NCBI GenBank assembly: GCA_028285595.1
Contig: JANQOW010000033.1
Location: forward strand, 1-47,776
DNA from: Hyphomicrobiales bacterium
GTDB taxonomy: Bacteria; Pseudomonadota; Alphaproteobacteria; Rhizobiales; CAJQND01
DNA: 47,776 bases
Direction: 5' to 3'
Part shown: in pieces, positions 31,666 through 39,256 of the stretch
Layout of the letters: the number at the start of each line of letters is the position of its first letter
Position numbering within the stretch: the stretch's first letter is position 1
The notes under the pieces: generated by a model
What the model was told of the DNA's origin: nothing
Databases searched by the model: none
Seen by the model: the letters and a program-made list of their open reading frames with translations, nothing else
Program-made: the position numbers and the translations under genes

Positions 31666-31985
31666 TCGGGCAATTAAAATTAGCCATATTTTCCCCTTTT
31701 CAGGGCCTGGAACAAGGCTCCAAACACACCCGGATTCAGCTTCGATTTCTAAGCCTTTGTGACTGGATTATGGCAATAGTTACAAAGATTTAATGTGCGT
31801 TAACCTGCTATGCATTTCTTGCAATGCTGCGTTGCAAACACAGCGCTGGTAGAGCGCTGCAAAAGGCCTACATAGGCGTCAGTTCAAAGACGCCGCAAAC
31901 GAGGAACTCAAAGCCGGCGCCCGAGACTTCGGATCAACCTATTCAACAGCAATGGTGCTGTTGAGGCTTAAATGGAGTAAAGCCC
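31666..31985 (+). promoter_or_regulatory. Hairpin-rich leader region of the DUF1127 gene
   Basis: This gene-free stretch separates the divergent aminopeptidase and DUF1127 genes. It begins with an AT-rich part (31670-31800) likely to hold both promoters. Three perfect hairpins follow toward the start codon: CAGCGCT/AGCGCTG (31841-31859), GGCGTC/GACGCC (31875-31894) and CAACAGCA/TGCTGTTG (31944-31963). CtrA-like half sites TTAA 31790-31793 and TTAAC 31800-31804 are six bases apart. A structured 5' UTR or a small RNA is possible. Confidence 0.5.
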
Positions 31986-32204
31986 ATGGTCTACGCAACC
32001 GCAGTAAACAGCAAGGCCTTTTTCGGACCCGGTTCGAAGGGCACTTTCAACGTTCTTACCCGTGTTTGGCACGCTGTCGTGACCTACTTCGAGATGAAAG
32101 CTGCACAGCGTCAACTCGAAACCCTCGATGACCGTCTGCTCAACGACATCGGCATCGAGCGTTCTGACATCGCCAACAAAGTTTGGGGTAGCTATCACGC
32201 TTGA
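31986..32204 (+). CDS. DUF1127 small protein
   Basis: A 72-residue protein. Its C-terminal half, 'QLETLDDRLLNDIGIERSDIANKVWG', is the DUF1127 (YjiS-like) signature. These small proteins are frequent in alphaproteobacteria; some are linked to RNA turnover and phosphate or stress responses, with an RNA-binding role reported for one in Rhodobacter. The N-terminal half is an amphipathic or hydrophobic stretch ('FNVLTRVWHAVVTYFEMKAAQ'-like). GGAG lies ten bases before the ATG. It stands alone with its own leader and terminator. Confidence 0.9.
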   Translation: MVYATAVNSKAFFGPGSKGTFNVLTRVWHAVVTYFEMKAAQRQLETLDDRLLNDIGIERSDIANKVWGSYHA

Positions 32205-32305
32205 AAGGCTCCGGCCTCGAAGACGGGGCTAGAGAAATTGGTCGACGGCCACCCGGCCACTCTTATAGCCAAACTCTAGCCTCGCCATTCGCCAAGCTGC
32301 TGTGC

Positions 32306-32340
32306 CAACGCCCTCGGGAAACCGGGGGCGTTGTTGCTTT
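32306..32340 (+). terminator. Rho-independent terminator after the DUF1127 gene
   Basis: A 12-bp stem with one T-G pair (32306-32317 with 32322-32333) closes a GAAA-type tetraloop and is followed by 'ttgcttt'. It also faces the 3' end of prmA. Confidence 0.85.
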
Positions 32341-32351
32341 TGGGGCTAAGA

Positions 32352-33218
32352 CTATGGCCGCGCCAACAAAAGCGTGGACCAGCCATCCAGCCGCCAGCGC
32401 CGTTGGAAGACAAGCCCAAACGGGGCATAGCTGCCAATCAGCCGGCGTTCCTGGTCAACTGTAATGCCGGACAAGATGAGGTGCCCGCCGGGCGCCACGG
32501 CTGCGGCCAGGCCCGCTTTCATCTGGCACAAGGGTTTGGCCAAGATGTTCGCAATCACCAGCTCTGCCGGCGCAAAGGCGCGAATGGCAGGGTTCTCAAC
32601 ACCGCCGGCCACCACGGTGTGCACAAAGGTGCCCGCTTCATTCAACCGTGCATTGCTGTCAGCCACGCCGACGGCGACCGGGTCAATGTCGCTGGCCAGA
32701 ACCTTGCGCCGGGTCGCCAACGCAAAAGCGATGGAAAGCACGGCCGAGCCGCAGCCAACATCCAGTGCGGTGGCCGGGCGAACCCATTTCAACACATCGT
32801 CGATTGCCAGCAGACAGCCGCGCGTTGTGCCGTGGTGGCCTGTGCCGAACGCCTGACCGGCCTGTATTTCAATGCTGATCCCGGCAGCCGGTCTCAACCT
32901 GCGATCATGTGCGCCATGAACAAAGAAGCGCCCGGCGCGGATCGGGGTTAACTGGCTTTGGCTATGGCTTACCCAATCGGTGTCCGGCAGGAGTTCAGAC
33001 GATCGGCCTACCGGGCCGAACAGCTGGTCCAAATCGGCCTCTGCCGGCAATTGGCCCTGAAAGTAGACTTCGACGGTCCAAAACCCGGTATCCGGGTCAG
33101 TTTCAAATGCGCTCACCACCACAGGCTCGCCGTCCAACGCCTCCTCGAGGCGCTCAGCCAGCGGCTCTGCGGCGTCTTTGCGCAATAATTCTGTTGTTAC
33201 CTTCCACGTTTGTGTCAT
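32352..33218 (-). CDS. prmA: Ribosomal protein L11 methyltransferase PrmA
   Basis: A SAM-dependent enzyme that methylates ribosomal protein L11. The 288 residues have an N-terminal substrate-recognition domain and a class I methyltransferase domain with 'ALDVGCGSAVLSIAFA' (SAM loop) and 'VIANILAKPL', the NxxA-type motif typical of PrmA. The upstream 'GQAFGTGHHGTTRGCL' is the family's GTGxH motif. I chose ATG 33218 ('MTQTWKVTTELL') over an upstream start that adds eight residues. It diverges from the next small secreted protein. Confidence 0.94.
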   Translation of the reverse strand: MTQTWKVTTELLRKDAAEPLAERLEEALDGEPVVVSAFETDPDTGFWTVEVYFQGQLPAEADLDQLFGPVGRSSELLPDTDWVSHSQSQLTPIRAGRFFVHGAHDRRLRPAAGISIEIQAGQAFGTGHHGTTRGCLLAIDDVLKWVRPATALDVGCGSAVLSIAFALATRRKVLASDIDPVAVGVADSNARLNEAGTFVHTVVAGGVENPAIRAFAPAELVIANILAKPLCQMKAGLAAAVAPGGHLILSGITVDQERRLIGSYAPFGLVFQRRWRLDGWSTLLLARP

Positions 33219-33275
33219 AAGCCTATGCGCCGCCGCACTCACAGTTTTGCCCTAGTGGCTTTCTAAGAGACCCTT

Positions 33276-33635
33276 ATGACAAAGAAAAGCAATCCAAACA
33301 AAGTGGCCCTTCTTTGCGCGTGCGCAGCAACGCTTATGCTTATCGGCGATCTGGAGGCGTACGCTCAGAATCAAAAGCGATCAGAGGCCTACTTCATGAC
33401 GCGCGCCGAACGGGCCGCCCGTGTGATCTGTTCGCGCAAAACAACCCCGAAGCAAACCCAGAAGTGCCGCAACACCCAAATGGCAGCGGCCCGCCGAGTG
33501 GTGTCCTACATCAAGGGCGGCAACCGGGAGCGTCGCTTGAAGCGCACGCTGGGCTGTTTGCAGAAGGTCCAGGTTCTGCCGGTGCGCCTGCGCCGAAGCG
33601 GTATGTTGTGGGTTGAGCGCTGTGCGCGCCGCTGA
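33276..33635 (+). CDS. Small basic secreted protein, unknown
   Basis: I do not recognise this 119-residue protein. Residues 1-30 look like a signal peptide with cleavage after AYA. The mature part is very basic (many Arg/Lys) and has four cysteines, in 'VICSRK', 'QKCRN', 'LGCLQ' and 'ERCARR', consistent with two disulfides in the periplasm. The coding signal is supported by the signal peptide, GAGA before ATG and high GC at third positions. It lies 57 bases from prmA and 89 before the next gene. Confidence 0.65.
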   Translation: MTKKSNPNKVALLCACAATLMLIGDLEAYAQNQKRSEAYFMTRAERAARVICSRKTTPKQTQKCRNTQMAAARRVVSYIKGGNRERRLKRTLGCLQKVQVLPVRLRRSGMLWVERCARR

Positions 33636-33724
33636 GGGCGCCCATCCCAAACCTGTCATATTTTGCAATTGCCCCCTATGTTAGAATTGCTGAGCAGTTC
33701 ATTTGACCGGCGAACGGAGCATAC

Positions 33725-34531
33725 ATGGGGATATTTGCCCGTCTGAGAGAAGCGGTGCGCGGTGCTTGGCCCGAGGCCTCGAGTGCGCCCAAGCATTTGG
33801 GCGATGGCGCGCTGAGCGCCGCCGATACCCCGGATATGCATGCTCCCGATGCGCTGGACCCTGAACCGGTCTTAGACGGTCTGCGCCTGGAATTGGGCTA
33901 TGTGGACGCAGAAGGCCGGCGCACCAACCGCCTGGTCACCTGCAAGCGCCTGGTCCACGCGGACGATGGCGACAGGCTTTTGGCGTTTTGTCATGCCAGA
34001 CGCACGGATCGCACCTTCCTGCTCGATCGGATTATGGATGCGGCCAATCATTCCACAGGTGCCAGAATAGAGGATATTCGCGCCTTCTTCGCTCCGTTCC
34101 GCGAGCAGGTCGGAGACCTTGACGATGATCACGGCACCACGCGCAAGGTGCTGGAGGAATTGGGCGACGAGCTGCGCATCCTCGCGTTCATCGCAACGGC
34201 GGACGAAACTCTGCACGCCGCCGAAGACAATCTGATCTCCGTCTTTGTGCGCAGCCGCAGCGAGAATCTTGGCCATGAAGTGGCCGGTAACTACGACCAT
34301 GCCAAAGTGATGGACTGGTTTCGCCATCAGGCGCCGGATATTGAGGTCATCGAGCGCTCAGTGTTGAGGGTGGCCAAGCGGTCCGAGGCTCAACTGGGAC
34401 ATGTCTGGGAACTGGCCGCCAAGGTTATGGAAGCCGACGGCACGGTAATGCCGGAGGAACTCGACCGCCTGCATGCGTTGGCTCACGCCGTTGACCAGGC
34501 GCTCACAGAGCTGCGCGCAGACCAGCCTTAA
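33725..34531 (+). CDS. WYL-like plus TerB-like domain protein
   Basis: A 268-residue cytoplasmic protein. Residues about 45-105 ('LELGYVDAEGRRTNRLVTCKRLVHADDGDRLLAFCHARRTDRTFLLDRI') have the strand pattern of a WYL domain, a ligand-sensing SH3-like fold. Residues about 140-262 are all-helical, with 'AADETLHAAEDNLISVF' and 'VMEADGTVMPEELDRLHAL', both resembling the acidic metal-binding hairpins of TerB. Both assignments are by eye. A stress- or nucleic-acid-sensing role is plausible but unproven. GGAG precedes ATG. Confidence 0.7.
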   Translation: MGIFARLREAVRGAWPEASSAPKHLGDGALSAADTPDMHAPDALDPEPVLDGLRLELGYVDAEGRRTNRLVTCKRLVHADDGDRLLAFCHARRTDRTFLLDRIMDAANHSTGARIEDIRAFFAPFREQVGDLDDDHGTTRKVLEELGDELRILAFIATADETLHAAEDNLISVFVRSRSENLGHEVAGNYDHAKVMDWFRHQAPDIEVIERSVLRVAKRSEAQLGHVWELAAKVMEADGTVMPEELDRLHALAHAVDQALTELRADQP

Positions 34532-34541
34532 GGGCCTTGTC

Positions 34542-35648
34542 TCAAAGCCAAGCCGGGTGGGGTGATTCAAGCCCGGCCAGACGGGTCACCGCCACGCGTT
34601 GGATGACCGGCAGCTTCAATAAGAGAGGCGCTAAAGTGTTTTGGATGAAGGTCTGAAGGGGACCGCGCCGGACCAACTGTTGGGTTTGGTCCCGGGTGAA
34701 CTTCAAGACCGTCTTGCCCACCCGGTGTCGCAGGCGTGTGTACTCGGCCGTTCGGTCTTCTGCGATGAGCCAGGCGAGAGTGGCTGCGTCCTCAATTCCA
34801 AGGTTCATGCCACGACCGCCCACCGGTGAGTGAATGTGGGCGGCATCGCCTGCCAGGTAAACCCGCTCCACCTGGTAGGTCGGCACTTGGCGGTAGCTGA
34901 TTTTGAACGTGGACTGCCACACCACGTCGCTGACCTTGGCTGTCAGGGGCAGATGGTTCATGAGATCAGGATGACTGCTGACAAACCGTCCATGCCCTTC
35001 TGAGATCGGAAAAAAGGCCACCACGCGATCAGGCTCCATATGCACCACGGCCCGGTCAAAGGGAAACGGCCACGCCGCCAGTGTCACATCCGCCAAGCTG
35101 AAGGCATTCGGCTCACTTGGCCCATCAAAGCTGAGCCCCAGAGATTTGCGCACCACAGAATGCGCGCCATCGGCACCGATCAACATCCGCGCGTGATGGC
35201 TCAAGTCACCTGATGGGCTGCTCAGCTCGCAATGGACGCCGCTCTCGTCTTGCGTGAAGCTGTTCAGTTCCGTGTGCCAGTTCACATCAACGCCCAGTTC
35301 GCGCAAGCGTTCGATAAGCAGCTCTTCAGTTTGCGATTGCGGCAGGGTCACCAGAAAGTTGAAGCGATGAGGCACGTAGCTGAGGTCCAACCGCATGGTT
35401 TCGCGGCCCTGATTGAGAAAACTCATGCCGTTCACCCGATTGCCGACTGCAATAATGCGCTCGCTCACCCCTGCAGGTTCCAGAATATCCAGAGTGCGGG
35501 CGTTTACGGCCAGGGCGCGTGACTCAAGTGTCGGTTCGCCGTCATTATCAATAACATGCGGCGAGAACCCACGCCGGGCCAGCTCCAGGGCTGCGGTGAG
35601 CCCGACCGGACCGCCGCCACAGACGAGTATTGGTGTATCAGGCGACAT
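34542..35648 (-). CDS. FAD-dependent monooxygenase (PHBH/UbiH-like group A)
   Basis: A flavoprotein hydroxylase of 368 residues. Three FAD/NAD(P)H motifs are clear: the N-terminal dinucleotide loop 'CGGGPVGLTAALELARRG', the 'LIGADGAHSVVR' DG motif, and 'VYLAGDAAHIHSPVGGRGMNLGIEDA', the GD motif. It resembles PheA/TfdB and UbiH-type enzymes acting on aromatic or quinone rings. No aromatic-degradation or ubiquinone gene is adjacent, so the substrate is not assigned. It is convergent with the TerB-like gene. Confidence 0.85.
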   Translation of the reverse strand: MSPDTPILVCGGGPVGLTAALELARRGFSPHVIDNDGEPTLESRALAVNARTLDILEPAGVSERIIAVGNRVNGMSFLNQGRETMRLDLSYVPHRFNFLVTLPQSQTEELLIERLRELGVDVNWHTELNSFTQDESGVHCELSSPSGDLSHHARMLIGADGAHSVVRKSLGLSFDGPSEPNAFSLADVTLAAWPFPFDRAVVHMEPDRVVAFFPISEGHGRFVSSHPDLMNHLPLTAKVSDVVWQSTFKISYRQVPTYQVERVYLAGDAAHIHSPVGGRGMNLGIEDAATLAWLIAEDRTAEYTRLRHRVGKTVLKFTRDQTQQLVRRGPLQTFIQNTLAPLLLKLPVIQRVAVTRLAGLESPHPAWL

Positions 35649-35758
35649 TGCCTCAAATCCTCAGCCTGAAAGAATTTCGCGCCCATTTTTCATGGCACAT
35701 TGACGGAATGAGGGCGCAACGCCATATCTAGGGCGGCAGCAATTGGAGATATGAAGTC

Positions 35759-36403
35759 TTGTTTCGCTGGGCGTTTTTGTTTCTCATTCTTGGCATCCTC
35801 ATTTGGATGTTCGCTGATTCCCGGGCCACACGATGGATCGGTCTGGGGGTTTTGAGTGCGATCGCACTGATATCCGGGGTGTTTTTCTACATTCTGGACC
35901 AGCCGGAACGGCGCGAAGCCGCAGCGCCCGGCCTCGACCAGGCCATTGCGGAGGTTGAGGAGGTTTCCAGGAAGCTGGAAACCGCGCGGTTCGCGCTGAA
36001 ACCCTCAGATATCGCCTTGGTGAAAAGCACGTTGCGCCCAGGCCAGAAGGTGGCTTGGAACGCCAATGGCGATGAGCAGCAAGCTGTTGATTTCTCTTCG
36101 TGGACCCTGACCGGCGAGGCCCGGAACCTGTCGTCGGATAACACTGCCGAAGATCTTTCGATGCGCGTGCGTCTGTTCGATTGTCCTGTCTATTTCACCA
36201 CGCCGATCGATCAGGTGCAGATTTCCCGGCTCACCAGCGAATGCAGCATGGTGGGGCAAAGGACCGTTGGCCTCTACGGCGTTAAACTGGCGCCAGGTCT
36301 AACCCATGCGTTTACGGAAACGATTGAGTTCGTCGATCAGATCGAACCCAGAAACTGGCGCTTCTGGGTGGACGTCACCGGGGTGACAGCATCAGTCCAA
36401 TAG
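35759..36403 (+). CDS. Two-helix membrane protein, unknown
   Basis: A 214-residue protein I do not recognise. Two hydrophobic helices (about residues 3-17 and 23-44) form a hairpin at the N terminus. A helical stretch rich in Glu ('AIAEVEEVSRKLETARF') and a predicted beta domain follow ('VAWNANGDEQQAVDFSSWTLTGEARNLS' region). Start TTG 35759 is chosen because it opens the conserved-looking hydrophobic stretch with GGAG 11 bases upstream; the ATG at 35751 is out of frame. It is a stand-alone gene. Confidence 0.6.
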   Translation: MFRWAFLFLILGILIWMFADSRATRWIGLGVLSAIALISGVFFYILDQPERREAAAPGLDQAIAEVEEVSRKLETARFALKPSDIALVKSTLRPGQKVAWNANGDEQQAVDFSSWTLTGEARNLSSDNTAEDLSMRVRLFDCPVYFTTPIDQVQISRLTSECSMVGQRTVGLYGVKLAPGLTHAFTETIEFVDQIEPRNWRFWVDVTGVTASVQ

Positions 36404-36432
36404 TTTGTTTTGTGCCGTTTTTGGCCGTGGAC

Positions 36433-36448
36433 TTAACCCTGTTTTAAC
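36433..36448 (+). promoter_or_regulatory. Perfect CtrA box upstream of the GNAT-like gene
   Basis: TTAA (36433-36436), seven bases, TTAAC (36444-36448) matches the CtrA consensus exactly, 91 bases before the start at 36540. A GANTC site (GACTC, 36509-36513) lies between. CtrA is the cell-cycle response regulator of alphaproteobacteria. Its activity here is inferred. Confidence 0.6.
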
Positions 36449-36539
36449 CACAATCGTTGTCCCTTAGGCACAATGACGATGTGTCTAGTTGCTGGGTGGG
36501 GGAGCACGGACTCTTTCCGCTCTCGGGCGGGGAAACTCC

Positions 36540-37325
36540 ATGAGCCGATCGATTGCTGAACTACGAGATGATGTGAGCGAGCTTCAGAGCTTGGCCGCTG
36601 CTGTTGAGCGTCTGAAAGACGAAACGCCGCAAAACCTGCGTCGCTCAACAGCCACAGGTGTGGCGGAGCTGGATACCTCCCGCTTTATCGAAGTCCAGCG
36701 CCGATACGTAGAAGATGCAGGCGTGTTCGTGCGCGAGTGTCACGACGTGAACGTGTTTCTGAAGATTTGCGACGACCTGCAAGGCAAGGGTTACTTGTCC
36801 GAGCCGTTCCACCCGGAATTCATGGATATCATTCCCGCCAATGCCTTGTTGATGGTGGGCGAAAATTCGAACGGGTCGATCGTCCACGTTCAGGCCATGC
36901 GCCGGGATGATTTGACAGGGTGCACGTTGGCGGACTTCTGGATGAAGAACCTCCGCCGCATCCATAATGGCGAAATCGGCCAGGTGCACTGTCCGGCTGC
37001 CCAAAAGATTACGGGCCAGGTGATCTACCATGGAGAGATGTGGGTTGATCCTGAACTGAGGAAATACCGACTGGCCGCAACTTTGGCCAGACTGGCCCAG
37101 GCGCTCGCGCTGCTGCGCTGGAACCCGGATTTCATCTATGGCTTTGTGGCCTCAAAGCTGACCCAGCGCGGTTTTCCGGTGCGCGAGGGCTATCAGCACA
37201 TCTCGCCGGCGGGCACCACCTGGCGCCGCTCTCCGTCCAATATCAGTGGCGAAGATTGGTTGGTTTGGAATGCAAGAGAAGACCTGCGCTGGATGATGAC
37301 ACTACCGCAAATTTTTTCTGAATAA
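36540..37325 (+). CDS. GNAT-like acyltransferase-fold protein
   Basis: A 261-residue protein. The N-terminal 40 residues form a coiled coil ('RDDVSELQSLAAAVERLKDE'). The segment 'YHGEMWVDPELRKYRLAATLARLAQALALLRW' has the beta4-alpha3 pattern of the GNAT fold, where acyl-CoA is bound, although the classic Q/RxxGxG/A loop is degenerate ('RKYRLA'). The substrate is unknown, and I see no hallmark of an acyl-homoserine lactone synthase. I chose ATG 36540, preceded by GGCGGGGA. Its last 83 bases overlap the end of the convergent PAS-like gene. An upstream CtrA box suggests cell-cycle control. Confidence 0.6.
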   Translation: MSRSIAELRDDVSELQSLAAAVERLKDETPQNLRRSTATGVAELDTSRFIEVQRRYVEDAGVFVRECHDVNVFLKICDDLQGKGYLSEPFHPEFMDIIPANALLMVGENSNGSIVHVQAMRRDDLTGCTLADFWMKNLRRIHNGEIGQVHCPAAQKITGQVIYHGEMWVDPELRKYRLAATLARLAQALALLRWNPDFIYGFVASKLTQRGFPVREGYQHISPAGTTWRRSPSNISGEDWLVWNAREDLRWMMTLPQIFSE

Positions 37326-37779
37326 CCGTAAATACAGAAAATGTGCGGGCCCCATCACTGAAGCGGGATGGCAGGATCAATCGATCATAGACCAACCCGG
37401 TCGGCGAGCTGTTCGGCGGAATGATCGTGCAGGTCACCGTATCGAAGGCCGCTTCCCCGCTTTCCGACACATGCTGATAGCGGGTGTTCACAAGATTCTC
37501 GAAGGTCCGGTCGGGCAGTCCGGGTTGGCCGGCCACGTGCTTGGCAAACTCCGAGCCGAACAACTGGGCCGTGGTGGATTTGCGCCCCACCAGCAGATAG
37601 GGCGGAGGCCAGCTATCGGCGATATCCGCGCTGATCTGAATATGTTCTTGAAGTTGAGACAAATTGGGGTCGTTCAGATCGTACACACCGCCACTGGACC
37701 GGTGCCATTGAAGCGCCGCCTGCAGCAGCTCCTCCTGGGCCTCCGCCAGAGGGCGCGGTTCTATCTGAGCCCGTCTCAT
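37243..37779 (-). CDS. PAS-like domain protein
   Basis: A 178-residue protein whose residues about 50-165 read like a single PAS-type sensory domain: 'PPPYLLVGRKSTTAQLFGSEFA', 'YQHVSESGEAAFDTVTC' and 'YDRLILPSRFSDGARTFSVFTVIQ'. No kinase or output domain is attached, so it may act through a partner. Its ATG overlaps the stop of the 94-residue protein gene upstream (ATGA), so it belongs to the XRE operon. Its 3' end overlaps the GNAT-like gene. Confidence 0.65.
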   Translation of the reverse strand: MRRAQIEPRPLAEAQEELLQAALQWHRSSGGVYDLNDPNLSQLQEHIQISADIADSWPPPYLLVGRKSTTAQLFGSEFAKHVAGQPGLPDRTFENLVNTRYQHVSESGEAAFDTVTCTIIPPNSSPTGLVYDRLILPSRFSDGARTFSVFTVIQKKFAVVSSSSAGLLLHSKPTNLRH

Positions 37780-38060
37780 TTTCCGCGCTGTAAGGGAAAC
37801 GACACCACATTGGGAGCGGAGTTCGCCGCTTTTACGCTGTGAAGGGTGTGCAAGGTATCTGAAAGCTCGCCCAGTTCGCCCAGGGAAAGCTCTTCAAGAG
37901 AGTCACAGCCAAAGCGGTTGACGACGATCATATTCATGATGTCCGTCAAACCATAGTTCTCTGCAAGCTCCTGCAGGGCTTGCTTTTCTCCAGCGCGCTC
38001 TGTGTGAAACGATTGCCGGAAAATGCGCTTGAGATGTTCTATGCGATCTGTGTTTGCCAT
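37776..38060 (-). CDS. 94-residue protein of the XRE operon, unknown
   Basis: I do not recognise this small, mostly helical protein. 'LKRIFRQSFHTERAGEKQALQELAENYGL' and 'LEELSLGELGELSDTLHTLHS' are amphipathic helices suited to protein-protein contact. I chose ATG 38060 ('MANTDRIEHLKRIF'), because the open frame to 38138 runs into the XRE gene. It lies 46 bases after that gene and is translationally coupled to the PAS-like gene. Confidence 0.65.
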   Translation of the reverse strand: MANTDRIEHLKRIFRQSFHTERAGEKQALQELAENYGLTDIMNMIVVNRFGCDSLEELSLGELGELSDTLHTLHSVKAANSAPNVVSFPLQRGK

Positions 38061-38106
38061 ACAAAGTTCCCCCGAAATTTCAATAAAGCGTTTGCAAGTC
38101 CTGTGC

Positions 38107-38565
38107 CTAACGCCGTGCGCCCTCTGAGCGCATCGCATATCCGATCACCGCACGCAAGGTGTGTTCGGAGGAAAGGTCTGCATTTTCCGCAGACGCCGCT
38201 TGCCTGTAGAGCTCGGTGATCAGCTTGCTTTTGAGCTTTGGCGGGAGATCCAAGCCGTCTTCTCGTGAAACCTGCTCGATGCCGTTGATCACGTCTTCCA
38301 GAATGTCTGTGGAGAGGTCAAAACCCCGCTCATCATGACCGTTGGACCGCTCGTTCTCCATCGGTCCCTGATCCATTGCAAGCCACTCAAGCCGAACGCC
38401 TGTCGCCGCCGCAATGTCTGAAAGGTTCTTGGTGGAAGGGTTGTTTTTACCCTTGATCCAGTTGTTCACCGCCTGGCGCGAAATGCCAAGCACGTTAGCA
38501 AGGCCCGAGCGGGTCAGCCCCGATCGTTCCACTGCAATCACAATTCGTTCGCCCAGATTTGTCAC
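38107..38565 (-). CDS. XRE-family transcriptional regulator
   Basis: A 152-residue regulator. Residues about 8-62 form a Cro/cI-type helix-turn-helix ('SGLTRSGLANVLGISRQAVNNWIKGKNNPST'-like, with recognition helix 'SRQAVNNW'). The C-terminal half is helical and without a protease motif, so it is not a LexA-type self-cleaving repressor. The start is GTG. An upstream palindrome inside its own promoter suggests autoregulation. It leads a three-gene operon. Confidence 0.85.
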   Translation of the reverse strand: MTNLGERIVIAVERSGLTRSGLANVLGISRQAVNNWIKGKNNPSTKNLSDIAAATGVRLEWLAMDQGPMENERSNGHDERGFDLSTDILEDVINGIEQVSREDGLDLPPKLKSKLITELYRQAASAENADLSSEHTLRAVIGYAMRSEGARR

Positions 38566-38588
38566 GCAATCATCCGTTCTTCCCCCAC

Positions 38589-38617
38589 ACTATGACATGC
38601 CAAGTATTGGTTGACAA
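38589..38617 (-). promoter_or_regulatory. Promoter of the XRE operon with an internal operator-like repeat
   Basis: On the minus strand TTGTCA (38612-38617) and CATAGT (38589-38594) are 17 bases apart and resemble -35 and -10 boxes. Between them lies CCAA-GTA-TTGG (38600-38610), an inverted repeat placed where a bound repressor would block RNA polymerase. The downstream gene is XRE, so self-repression is likely. Confidence 0.5.
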
Positions 38618-38761
38618 TCCGTTTCACGCTCTATTTGGAGCGCGGTCGCAAATCTTAAGATCCCAAGCCAAACCCTTGCATCAGCACACATTGCGATCTT
38701 CGCTTGCTAGGGAGCGGGCCGAGGCGATAACGTCTCATGGGCAGAACACTGAGAGGGAGCA

Positions 38762-39241
38762 GTGACCCACGTGGATGCACAGGCCGGTAAGGATGGCCCG
38801 ATACGGCACGTCGCTCAAATCGGGTGGCGCGAATGGGTAGGTCTGCCCCGGCTGGGGGTGTCGCGCATCAAAGCCAAGATTGATACCGGCGCCCGAACCG
38901 CGGCCCTTCATGCTGAGGAGGTGGAAGCCTTCGAGCGCGACGGGGCCCCCTGGGTCCGCTTCAAGATTGCCGGCGGCGAGGAGGGGGCCGAGTGGCGCAT
39001 ATGCGAGGCGCCCGTGGCCGACAAGCGCGAGATCAAGAACACCAGCGGGGTGCCTGAGGAGCGCTACGTGATCAACACTTCGCTGCGTCTTGGGACACGG
39101 CGGTGGTCTATTGAACTCTCGCTGGCAAACCGGGCCCAGATGGGCTTTGAGCTAATCTTGGGCCGCACCGCTATCCGGCGGCGCAAACTTGTCGTAAACC
39201 CCGGCCGGTCGTTCCTGGCCGGGGAACCAAAAAAACCTTGA
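38762..39241 (+). CDS. Cytoplasmic retropepsin-like (DUF785/RimB-type) protease
   Basis: A 159-residue protein of the family once called ATP-dependent zinc protease (RimB-like). The active-site motif 'KIDTGARTAALHA' has the Asp-Thr-Gly triad of retropepsins (D41-T42-G43). 'FELILGRTAIRRRKLVVNPGRSFL' is the matching C-terminal strand. No signal peptide is seen, so it acts in the cytoplasm. The GTG start is preceded by GAGAGGGAG. It is followed after 15 bases by rimK, and family work places such proteases with RimK-type ligases. Confidence 0.88.
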   Translation: MTHVDAQAGKDGPIRHVAQIGWREWVGLPRLGVSRIKAKIDTGARTAALHAEEVEAFERDGAPWVRFKIAGGEEGAEWRICEAPVADKREIKNTSGVPEERYVINTSLRLGTRRWSIELSLANRAQMGFELILGRTAIRRRKLVVNPGRSFLAGEPKKP

Positions 39242-39256
39242 GGGAGGGGATATCAC

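Noticed and set aside
31790..31804. CtrA box upstream of the DUF1127 gene
   Set aside because: TTAA and TTAAC are spaced by six bases, off the N7 rule. It would need binding data.
36540..37325. GNAT-like gene as an acyl-homoserine lactone synthase
   Set aside because: The N-terminal conserved Arg/Phe/Trp pattern of LuxI-type enzymes is not seen, and no LuxR-type helix-turn-helix protein is adjacent.
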